Below, in pieces: positions 53,297 to 62,942 of a DNA stretch of 64,000 bases. Every line of letters starts with the position of its first letter. Position 1 is the stretch's first letter. The notes below the pieces were generated by a model. It saw only the letters and a list, made by a program, of their open reading frames with translations. It was not told the DNA's origin and made no database searches. A program made the translations under genes and the position numbers. Location: the NCBI GenBank assembly GCA_910589415.1, contig OU342630.1, forward strand, positions 25,639,867-25,703,866, in the 5' to 3' direction. This DNA comes from Malachius bipustulatus. Lineage: Eukaryota; Arthropoda; Insecta; Coleoptera; Melyridae.

Positions 53297-55012
53297 CTAT
53301 TCCTCCTTGGAAATGGTGTTTGGCCTTTGGAATGGGCGGCTTTGCGGCTCGAGGGGAAACGCACCCTGAGAATCCCTCGGGCTGTCGTTTTTTGGAAAAC
53401 TTTCATTACTAGAGGACACAAGCAAACGCGGACCACACCTGGGGCAAGTATTCCTTGTAACCTCAGGATATCTACAAGAATAACAATAAACTCTCCTTGG
53501 TTTTAAACAAGAAATGGCCATATGACCTAGCTGTCCGCAATTATAGCAGGTTCGACTCATATTTGGAAAGTTAACTGGTGGTTCACTCCTAACTAATGAT
53601 CTACTAGGCACCGCCTGAGTTTCTGGTCTTCTATTAAAATGTACAGGAGCTGCTTCAATCCTCCTTGATGGTTTAGGTCTGGACTCAACAACAGGTGTCA
53701 GAAATGAATTTCTTTCAATCTGTCGACATAATGTTTCCAAATGCTCGTACGTATAAATATCAACTAGACATAGTCTGGCATTCAACTCTGGCAGTAAGTT
53801 CCGCCTGACTATTTTCAATTGTTCCCCAATTGGGACTGGTACAATCAAATGAGAAAACTTCATTCTCAGCTTGGAGATATAGTTAATCACACTTTCCTCA
53901 GTTCTTTGCTTAAGAGATTTAACCTCTAACAACAGTTCCTCGTCGTAATTAGGAGGAATATATGTTGTCCTAATACGACATTCTAAATCCTGCCAAGAGT
54001 TCAGCTGATCTCTTATACCTCTATACCAAGACAGAGCAGGTTCCTTAAACAAATCCACAGCACAACTGTATACTTCCTCCAAAGAAACTCCTCTCGCAAC
54101 ACTAAGTTCATTCACCCTCTCCAAAAACTTAACAATTTCTATCCCCTTCTCTCTTCCTGAAAATTGTATACCCCACTTATACACAGGGACATAAGTTCTA
54201 TTTGGTATCACCGACTGTGAAATTGGCTTGGATACCAAAGGGGTAACAATTTGGTCAATAAAAGGATTCGATTCATTCAAAGTCTCATCCACCAGTTGTA
54301 CTTGTCGTGAAACTGACGACATATGATCTTCATCTTGTAAAAACGGATTGGTAGAAGAAAAAGAGAATAGGTTATTAGGAACACTAACTAGTGAAGAACA
54401 TGCTGATACTTTACTCAATGCCGAAGGAGGGCTTATTGCACTAATGGAAAGCTCACTTACTGACTTACATGGAAAATAAGAAATCTCAGACATAGTGCTG
54501 GTGGTTGGCATCTCTAATCTATCTCCAGGATTAGATACCTCTATTTGAGACTTACTCAATTCTTTTCCTTGGCAGGTTTGGTTTGACAAGGGTGAACGTT
54601 GAGCAATCTTAACTTCTAACTCACCTTTCAACAAAGTCAAATCACTTAATAATTCTGCCTTCAGGGATTCCTGATCTTCAGAAACAACTCTCAATCGTCT
54701 TATCCTTCCCTCTAAATGTACTATTCTGGATCGTATTCGACGTTCTAAATGTGAAGAAGTTTCTATAATTTGTGAGTTCTGCACTACCTCGAACAAATCA
54801 ACTAGAGATTCCGATGCCAAGTCAAAATCTTCTTGAAATTCTAAAGGAGAAACGGTTACACCAACAGGAATCTGTTTCAGTAAGGATCTCAATTGAGCAC
54901 GTCTAATATTGCAGTTATTCCTCGGAGTTTGTCCTCTTATTAAAATCTCATACTTAACCTCATTAACTTTGAGGTCCATCACCTCAAAGGAGAACGCACA
55001 TAAATTAGTCAT
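53297..55012 (-). CDS. gypsy gag with zinc knuckle
   Basis: 571 codons from ATG 55012 (MTNLCAFSFEVMDLKVNEVK). The middle region (RTYVPVYKWGIQFSGR, ALSWYRGIRDQL, YISKLRMKFSHL) matches the retrotransposon gag capsid domain. Near the C-terminus is a CCHC knuckle, CYNCGQLGHMAISC (about 489-502), followed by a second cysteine cluster CYSCRYPEVTRNTCPRC. It ends TISKEE and TAG at 53297. A heptad-like leucine-rich stretch lies in the first 150 residues. It assembles the particle and binds the element RNA. Confidence 0.92.
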   Translation of the reverse strand: MTNLCAFSFEVMDLKVNEVKYEILIRGQTPRNNCNIRRAQLRSLLKQIPVGVTVSPLEFQEDFDLASESLVDLFEVVQNSQIIETSSHLERRIRSRIVHLEGRIRRLRVVSEDQESLKAELLSDLTLLKGELEVKIAQRSPLSNQTCQGKELSKSQIEVSNPGDRLEMPTTSTMSEISYFPCKSVSELSISAISPPSALSKVSACSSLVSVPNNLFSFSSTNPFLQDEDHMSSVSRQVQLVDETLNESNPFIDQIVTPLVSKPISQSVIPNRTYVPVYKWGIQFSGREKGIEIVKFLERVNELSVARGVSLEEVYSCAVDLFKEPALSWYRGIRDQLNSWQDLECRIRTTYIPPNYDEELLLEVKSLKQRTEESVINYISKLRMKFSHLIVPVPIGEQLKIVRRNLLPELNARLCLVDIYTYEHLETLCRQIERNSFLTPVVESRPKPSRRIEAAPVHFNRRPETQAVPSRSLVRSEPPVNFPNMSRTCYNCGQLGHMAISCLKPRRVYCYSCRYPEVTRNTCPRCGPRLLVSSSNESFPKNDSPRDSQGAFPLEPQSRPFQRPNTISKEE

Positions 55013-55267
55013 CTTAGCCTTTGAATCTATGGTTGCCGATTAATTCACAATAAAACTCTAAATTTCCTAGCAACAGTTTCAATTAACACCAAGAACCTAC
55101 ACTAAACGGGACACTACTAAGGTCACACACTTCTATAGGTACACTAGCAAAAGAAAACTTTCATCTAATAAATCTACATTCCAAAACTTTCCCAGGAGAC
55201 TAACACACCAAAACAGAAAACCACACGAAAGCAAAAAGCCTTACAAAGACTTTTAAATAATTCGATC

Positions 55268-55285
55268 CTGGTCACTACGGCACCA
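55268..55285 (-). other. Primer-binding site of copy A
   Basis: After the LTR end and five bases (AATTT), the minus strand reads TGGTGCCGTAGTGACC, complementary to a tRNA 3' end carrying CCA. Which tRNA could not be established by eye. Confidence 0.65.
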
Positions 55286-55290
55286 AAATT

Positions 55291-56812
55291 TGTCGCCCTC
55301 TCCGTCCTAAATACTTATAACAAAATTCGGAGAGCACGTACAATCTTCTACTCTCATGTCACCTCTGCAGATTAACAACAATATCGGGTGATCATGCAGT
55401 AGGTCGCTTCCGATCTTATAAAATTTATAAAGACCAATGCGGTTGATGTTCTTATGTCAGAAAAATTATCTAAAAACTTTATAGAACCGTAACAGTGTCA
55501 ATTCTCCCCCCCTACGTTGTGATTATTTAAAAAAAAAGAAGAAGACACTTCATCACCATAAAAACTCAAATAAAAAAAATAAGAAGATTATTAACAGGAA
55601 TTGTATTAAAAATAGACACAAAGCATTAAATAAATACTTCAATTCAAATGAAAACTGCACTCAAATTAACCCTAAGTCCCCAACAAAGCAAAGCAGATCG
55701 TAAATAAAATATCCAAAATAAGTTTCAATCTGAATTAAATTATAAAGTATTCTCAGTTATAAACACTTTTCAAAAAATAGAATGTTAATTCAACTGAAGT
55801 TGTAGTCAAATAAATTCATTTAAATATTATAAAAAGATAAAGAAATTCTAAAAAGTACAAACTGAGTTAACTTTTCAAATACTTAACTAAAATTTGGCTT
55901 TCTACCTTGATAGATCTATCCAGTGTACATTACGCCTCAGTTTGGGTTTAAATCCCAACAGAATAACTTATTATAAACTATTAATGATTATTATAAAAAA
56001 AACTATTATTTTACATTTAAACTTCGGATTACAACTCCAAAATACACAAAGTAGAGACTCAGTCGAAAATAATAATAATTACTAAGAATGGAGCCGTTCT
56101 AGGTACATGGAACTGATGAATTCTTCTTATCAAGTTTTTACTCAAAAAGGAAAGTTCAGTACCTTATCTCTGCTGACTTAAACCTTCTATCTGCTATCGT
56201 TATCGTGATCACCTCCCTGCTTCACTGAGATCCATTTTTGAGTTTTAAAACAATCCAACCAAAAATCCAAACTCTCCAACAGACTCGTTGTCAGGAGTCA
56301 GTATAAATAATAGGTAAACTCCAAGAAGTAAAAGTAAAAAAATAAAACCCTATAATGCATAAAAATGTCACTATTAATTTACTACTCAGACATTAAGAAA
56401 TAGCTCACCAAAATGTTTAGTTCCGCTCAATCCATGAAATGAAATTTTAGGAAGGTTTGTATTCAATCCTCTTCTGGGAACATTCAAATAAACACTTTGG
56501 GTTTCTCTGTCCAAAATTACAGTTTTTATTTATGATTTTTTTTAAAGACTCTTTTCTGACAAGTCCCTCAAATAACTTTTTTGTTTTTCTATCAATAAAC
56601 TTTGATTTTCTTTTATTCCCAAATGATTCCTGATTGCTTCCATTTGAAATTTTTACTTTCAAACAATTAAATTGCGTCAATCAAGGAAATGTAAAAAATA
56701 GAAATGTCACTTCCTTCTGACAATCCACAATAATACTCAGATTTCATTATTGCGGCATAAACGATAAAATCCTCTACTTCTAAACAGTCCAGAAGAATAT
56801 TGGGACGCTACA
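55291..56812 (-). repeat. Copy A 5' LTR, complete
   Basis: 1522 bp; in element orientation starts TGTAGCGTCCC and ends GGGCGACA. Same length as 57101-58622 and nearly identical; short frames inside recur in all LTR copies and are not evidence of protein. Confidence 0.93.
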
Positions 56813-57100
56813 TATAATTTTATTTATTTAATTTGTGTGATAATAGGAGTACTGCATACGTATTGCTTGGGACGAGAGGCGCTAGGAAAGTAATTTTTCT
56901 TGTCCCAACATATATTCCATGGATTCATTTTGGAGAGAGTTATACTGTAATTTTGATCAATTACATACGGGCTATGTGGTTACACATAGGTATCCAACAA
57001 GACCAGATAACTCTGTTTTGTTTTTCATGCTTTTGTTCACAAAAAAAAAAAATGGGAAATTATTATTATAATTTTTTTTTTTTTGCACCAAAGAGGAGTA

Positions 57101-58622
57101 TGTAGCGTCCCAATATTCTTCTGGACTGTTTAGAAGTAGAGGATTTTATCGTTTATGCCGCAATAATGAAATCTGAGTATTATTGTGGATTGTCAGAAGG
57201 AAGTGACATTTCTATTTTTTACATTTCCTTGATTGACGCAATTTAATTGTTTGAAAGTAAAAATTTCAAATGGAAGCAATCAGGAATCATTTGGGAATAA
57301 AAGAAAATCAAAGTTTATTGATAGAAAAACAAAAAAGTTAGTTGAGGGACTTGTCAGAAAAGAGTCTTTAAAAAAAATCATAAATAAAAACTGTAATTTT
57401 GGACAGAGAAACCCAAAGTGTTTATTTGAATGTTCCCAGAAGAGGATTGAATACAAACCTTCCTAAAATTTCATTTCATGGATTGAGCGGAACTAAACAT
57501 TTTGGTGAGCTATTTCTTAATGTCTGAGTAGTAAATTAATAGTGACATTTTTATGCATTATAGGGTTTTATTTTTTTACTTTTACTTCTTGGAGTTTACC
57601 TATTATTTATACTGACTCCTGACAACGAGTCTGTTGGAGAGTTTGGATTTTTGGTTGGATTGTTTTAAAACTCAAAAATGGATCTCAGTGAAGCAGGGAG
57701 GTGATCACGATAACGATAGCAGATAGAAGGTTTAAGTCAGCAGAGATAAGGTACTGAACTTTCCTTTTTGAGTAAAAACTTGATAAGAAGAATTCATCAG
57801 TTCCATGTACCTAGAACGGCTCCATTCTTAGTAATTATTATTATTTTCGACTGAGTCTCTACTTTGTGTATTTTGGAGTTGTAATCCGAAGTTTAAATGT
57901 AAAATAATAGTTTTTTTTATAATAATCATTAATAGTTTATAATAAGTTATTCTGTTGGGATTTAAACCCAAACTGAGGCGTAATGTACACTGGATAGATC
58001 TATCAAGGTAGAAAGCCAAATTTTAGTTAAGTATTTGAAAAGTTAACTCAGTTTGTACTTTTTAGAATTTCTTTATCTTTTTATAATATTTAAATGAATT
58101 TATTTGACTACAACTTCAGTTGAATTAACATTCTATTTTTTGAAAAGTGTTTATAACTGAGAATACTTTATAATTTAATTCAGATTGAAACTTATTTTGG
58201 ATATTTTATTTACGATCTGCTTTGCTTTGTTGGGGACTTAGGGTTAATTTGAGTGCAGTTTTCATTTGAATTGAAGTATTTATTTAATGCTTTGTGTCTA
58301 TTTTTAATACAATTCCTGTTAATAATCTTCTTATTTTTTTTATTTGAGTTTTTATGGTGATGAAGTGTCTTCTTCTTTTTTTTTAAATAATCACAACGTA
58401 GGGGGGGAGAATTGACACTGTTACGGTTCTATAAAGTTTTTAGATAATTTTTCTGACATAAGAACATCAACCGCATTGGTCTTTATAAATTTTATAAGAT
58501 CGGAAGCGACCTACTGCATGATCACCCGATATTGTTGTTAATCTGCAGAGGTGACATGAGAGTAGAAGATTGTACGTGCTCTCCGAATTTTGTTATAAGT
58601 ATTTAGGACGGAGAGGGCGACA
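57101..58622 (+). repeat. Copy B 3' LTR, complete
   Basis: 1522 bp, TGTAGCG to GGGCGACA, preceded by the polypurine tract AAAGAGGAG and followed by the ATAC target duplication. Confidence 0.93.
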
Positions 58623-58625
58623 ATA

Positions 58626-60634
58626 CAGTGCATTTATTTTAAGTGTTGCCATAGGGAATAGCATGTAAAAAAATACACCCTATGTTAACTTATGTTGTCT
58701 TGTACTTTGGAAGTCGTTTTTAATTTTCAATAATAGTACATGTCGTCTACTTTACAATACGACCTTTCAGAAAAGCCTGTCATTGTTCAATTTTAGATAC
58801 AGGCTGTCCCATTGAGGTGAAAAAACTGCAAGAAACGGTAAGAGATACGAAGTCGGTTAAATTACAAAAAAGTTGCGCTGTTTTGAGACGAGTATTTGGC
58901 AATTTTTTTTTTCTCAATATTCCCAGAATTTCCTGAAATATCCTGAAAAAACTTGAAACATGCAGTTTTATTATTTTAGCCATATCTTCTTTATTATTTA
59001 AAAAATATTATTTTTTTGTAGGTTTACATAAGCCGTAATGAGCTACTTATTTGACGTTTAAAAAATTTCCAAAGCCGACTAGATCTTGGGATTTCCAAAG
59101 TCAACTTTGGTTTTTCTTATTACCGCCATATTGTTTTTCATGCCATTCGCTATAGAAAAAATCAAGGAAACAAAAAATCCATTACATTGCAGATAAATTT
59201 GAAAAAAAAATTTCTTCTTTTTCAAAAAAATCGAAAAATTTTTTTTACCGAATGTCAAAAAGTGCATTTTTTAAGTGTTGTCATAGGTAATAATATTTAA
59301 AAAATCACACCCTATATTAACTTATGTTGTACCCATTGTAATTTAGAAGTTGTTTTAAATTTTCAACAATAGTACATGCATGTCATGTAGGTACTTACTT
59401 TACGAGATACAACATGTCAAAAACCGGTCCTTTATAAACTTTAATATTTAGTCCTCATTTGAATTATTAAACTTTAATAAAGGAGTCAGAATAAACAAGG
59501 TGAGTTAAAATTATTAATTTATTAGAGAACATGTGAACATGCTTTATTCATAAATAAAAAAACAATAAAACCCAAATAACTAAGCAAACTAACAAAAATA
59601 ATCTGAAATTATCAAATAAATCGCTCAAAAGGTTTTCGTTTTATTGTTTCAATTAATTTTTGTTAGTTTGCTTAGTTATTTGGGTTTTATTGTTTTTTTT
59701 TTATTTTTGAATAAAAAATGTTCACATGTTCTCTAATAAATTAATAATTTTAACTCACTTCGTTTATTCTGACTCCTTTATTAAAGTTTAATAATTCAAA
59801 TGAGGACTAAAATATTAAAATTTAAAAAGGACCGGTTTTTGACATGTTGAATCGTAAAGTAAGTACCTACATGACATGCATGTATACTATTGTTGAAAAT
59901 TTAAAACGACTTCTAAAGTACAATGGGTACAACATAAGTTAATATAGGGTGTAATTTTTTACATATTATTACCTATGGCAACACTTAAAAAATACACTTT
60001 TTGACATTCGGTAAAAAAAATTTTTCGATATTTTTGAAAAAGAAGAAATTTTTTTTTTTATTTATCTGCAATGTAATGAATTTTTTGTTTCCTTGATTTT
60101 TTCTATAGCGAATGGCATGAAAAACAATATGGCGGTAATAAGAAAAACCAAAGTTGACTTTGGAAATCCCAAGATCTAGTCGGCTTTGGAAATTTTTGAA
60201 ACGTCAAATAAGTAGCTCATTACGGCTTATGTAAACCTACAAAAAAATAATAATATTTTTTTAAATAATAAAGAAGATATAGCTAAAATAATAAAACTGC
60301 ATGTTTCAAGTTTTTTCAGGATATTTCAGGAAATTCTGGGAATATTGAGAAAAAAAATTGCCAAATACTCGTCTCAAAACAGCGCAACTTTTTTGTAATT
60401 TAACCGACTTCGTATCTCTTACCGTTTCTTGCAGTTTTTTCACCTCAATGGGACAGCCTGTATCATAAAATTGAACAATGACCGGCTTTTCTGAAGGCCG
60501 TATTGTAAAGTAGATGACGTGTACTATTATTGAAAATTAAAAACGACTTCCAAAGTACAAGACAACATAAGTTAACATAGGGTGTATTTTTTTACATGCT
60601 ATTCCCTATGGCAACACTTAAAATAAATGCACTG
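58626..60634. mobile_element. 2.0-kb hairpin element D, about 1-kb arms, TA duplication
   Basis: CAGTGCATTTATTTTAAGTG at the left is perfectly inverted at the right (ending AAATGCACTG at 60634); TA precedes and follows. The arms (about 58626-59600 and 59650-60634) pair almost end to end around a loop of only about 50 bp. Each arm also contains a direct duplication (58640-58765 resembles 59265-59405) and an internal terminus CAGGCTGTCCCATTGAGG (58800, inverted at about 60461), so it is itself layered. No transposase; CAGT ends and TA target suggest Tc1/mariner mobilisation. Confidence 0.88.
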
Positions 60635-60638
60635 TATA

Positions 60639-62173
60639 CACCGTTCACATATTAAAAAAGAACTAGGTGGCCATGAACTTTTGTTTTTAGGTTTGCAAAA
60701 ATGAAAACTCCCTAGATCTCGATTGACAATATCAGCTGATCGAGATATTAAAGGTTAAGTAAACACTGACATTTGTCAAATCACTCAAATTGTCTCAGCT
60801 GATTAACAGCCTTGTTGTCTAATTGAAGTTTTAGAAGAAGGGGATTTCTAGGATAGGTAATTTTTTACTCTGATAATTTTTTTTCAAACTGACAAATAAA
60901 ATTATTAAATTTTTGACATTTTAAATTTCGAAAGAGCAAAATGACGAAAATAATATCTTTAGATGGATAAATCCGCATTAGGAAAGCATTTCAATGATTA
61001 AGATCCAGAAAGTCTAAACTTGAGCAAACATTTAAGTCATTCTCTGAAGGTAAAATATATTTGGGATGTAAGTATTAAGTAAAAATAAATATGTGTATCT
61101 GCTAAATTGCTAGTAATGCGGTCTCTGATAGTAGTCAGACCGTGCATTAGCAAGTATTATTGGACAGGTCAAATGTGAAATTACACCTTTGGACAGCCCG
61201 CCTAAAACAGGCACTAATTATGAAAATATTTTGTTTCCGAAAGATTTGCAATAATCTATTTCCAATACAAACCCAATCGAAATCATGGGGGTATTGCAAA
61301 CTTCATTATACAAGCACGTAAATTAGCAGCTTCCCTCTAAGGATAAAGTAATGAATGTATGTCTTGAAGAGCTTTCAAAATGTAAGTCTAAGTACACCTG
61401 ATATGTGACAAAATTAATATAATCATTGTGAAAAACTTATTTCGGAGGACTGGACGAAACAAATGGACATGGTGAAAATCTTATTAAAATCAGAGCACAT
61501 CATAAGATGATTCTGATTCTAAGCAGGATGCAGTAGCGGTTATTGATAATGGGGGATAATTTTGGGCCAGAAGCGAAAACTGAAAAGCATCTTGTGTAAA
61601 ACATTCTCAAGTCCAGAATCTTTGGCTGGTTTCTGACACACTACTACGATACCGAATATCCGACGAATTGACGAAAAATATTTTTCATTTACGTACCTAT
61701 ATTTTAATATTTTAATAAACGTACCGATATATTTTAATTACCTGCTATATGTATTTATTAAAAGTAAATTAATATAATTGATTCAAGTTTTTTATTTTAT
61801 ATTCAAAAAGTACATTTGTGTATTTTCCTAACTTGGCAAAATTACATGATAACCTTTTTCTCAAACTCTTATGAAAAGCTTAAGATTTTAAGATCTTAGA
61901 TCCAGCGACATTGCGTTCTAGTTAAAGATTGCAATATGTGACAAGATGTTTCAAAATAAAAAGCCCCCAAAGATGTAAATATAAATATAATAAGAAGAAT
62001 ACCAAAAATATCAAAAATCCATCTGGCAACTATGTCCTGTTCCTTGCCATAAAACTTCAACCTCATAAAAAAGAGACATAACCAAACTCCAGCCAATGAT
62101 TGACAGCGGTTATACCCAGTGATTTCTATCACCCTACACCATAACCCAATTCTTTTATAATAAGTGAACGGTG
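60639..62173. mobile_element. TIR element C, about 1.5 kb
   Basis: CACCGTTCACATATTAAAAA at the left is answered by TTTATAATAAGTGAACGGTG at the right. TATA stands on both sides once the elements inserted at its left edge are removed. It has no recognised transposase. The minus frame 61896-62186 (96 codons with one hydrophobic, membrane-like segment) overruns the right terminus and is not convincing as a gene. Confidence 0.65.
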
Positions 62174-62432
62174 TATATGTAAACATCTTTCAATTATTAT
62201 TGTTCACAGCATTTGATTAATCATTATTTCCTTTCTTTTGAAATAAATTTACCTGCCTCAGCATTTAAATAATTTTGAATTTAATAATTCAGTTTGTCAA
62301 TTTGACAACTTCAACTTTTCAGTTCCTTGGCGTTTCGCTGTGACTAGAGTAGCGTCTGAGGAGCCCGATTCAGTTTTCGCAAAACGTCATTAGATAAATA
62401 AACTATACATCAGCGTCTCCTACAGTTTCACT

Positions 62433-62826
62433 ATGGCACCTATTGGGGTGGAGAACATACCTATAGTAACACCAGGAAGGTATTCATTTGCTTTGCAAAT
62501 GAAAGGGAAGGCAAATAAAACCGATGCAAATAAAACCGATTTTGAGAGTGCAATGAGAATACGGTCCTGTCAGAAGCGCGAATTAAATACCTCGAGTTTA
62601 GGAAATAACCACTTGACGACAATGCTTCGAAGCATATAGAGATGTACTGGCACTATATCCGCTTTCACATATCGTGTCAAGTCCACAGGGATTGATGCAA
62701 AGATTTTTGGAATATAAATGCAAAATTCAAAATAAAAATCGTGCTACTGTTATTCTAGAAGATTTTCCTTGCCCTGAAAGTGAAGACAAAAATAGCAATG
62801 CGACCGTAGTGTCGAAGAGGCCTTAG
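62433..62826 (+). pseudogene. Unrecognised coding-like remnant
   Basis: An ATG frame at 62433-62639 begins MAPIGVENIPIVTPGRYSFA and contains a small repeat (KANKTDANKTD). An overlapping frame at about 62612-62826 reads AYRDVLALYPLSHIVSSPQG and LEDFPCPESEDKN before a stop. The second part looks protein-like but I do not recognise the family. Together they may be one decayed gene or retrocopy with a frameshift. Confidence 0.35.
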
Positions 62827-62942
62827 TTGTGACCTTAATATTAGTTTGCAATGGCTGTTTTTAGCTTCTTACCCATCCAGCACCCCTATTTCGCTCCTTG
62901 GTCCCAAAAAAATTGATGGAACTTAGGAGACGCAGATGTATA

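Larger units (their letters stand above)
48458..56812 (-). mobile_element. Ty3/gypsy copy A with intact gag and pol, minus strand
   Basis: Flanked by TATA on both sides (48454-48457 and 56813-56816). Right end: complete 1522-bp 5' LTR (55291-56812). Then PBS, gag (55012-53297), pol (53279-50136), a 1.4-kb non-coding 3' region and a polypurine tract. The left end is not a normal 3' LTR but a 278-bp palindrome of the first 122-156 bp of the LTR, so both outer termini are U3 ends (TGTAGCG and CGCTACA). No env gene is present. Intact ORFs suggest a recent insertion. Confidence 0.9.
47468..58622 (+). mobile_element. Deleted Ty3/gypsy copy B (plus strand), interrupted by copy A
   Basis: Starts with a 5' LTR fragment (47468-48457, the first 990 bp of a 1522-bp LTR). 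After the nested element it resumes at 56813 with about 280 bp of the 3' internal region and a complete 3' LTR (57101-58622). ATAC flanks both ends (47464-47467 and 58623-58626), a 4-bp target duplication. Everything between the LTR middle and the 3' internal end was lost before or during insertion of copy A. The LTR is almost identical to that of copy A, so both are young. Confidence 0.88.

Noticed and set aside
61896..62186. 96-codon minus frame with a hydrophobic segment
   Set aside because: It starts beyond and runs through the inverted terminus of element C, and AT-rich DNA readily gives hydrophobic stretches; no family resemblance.
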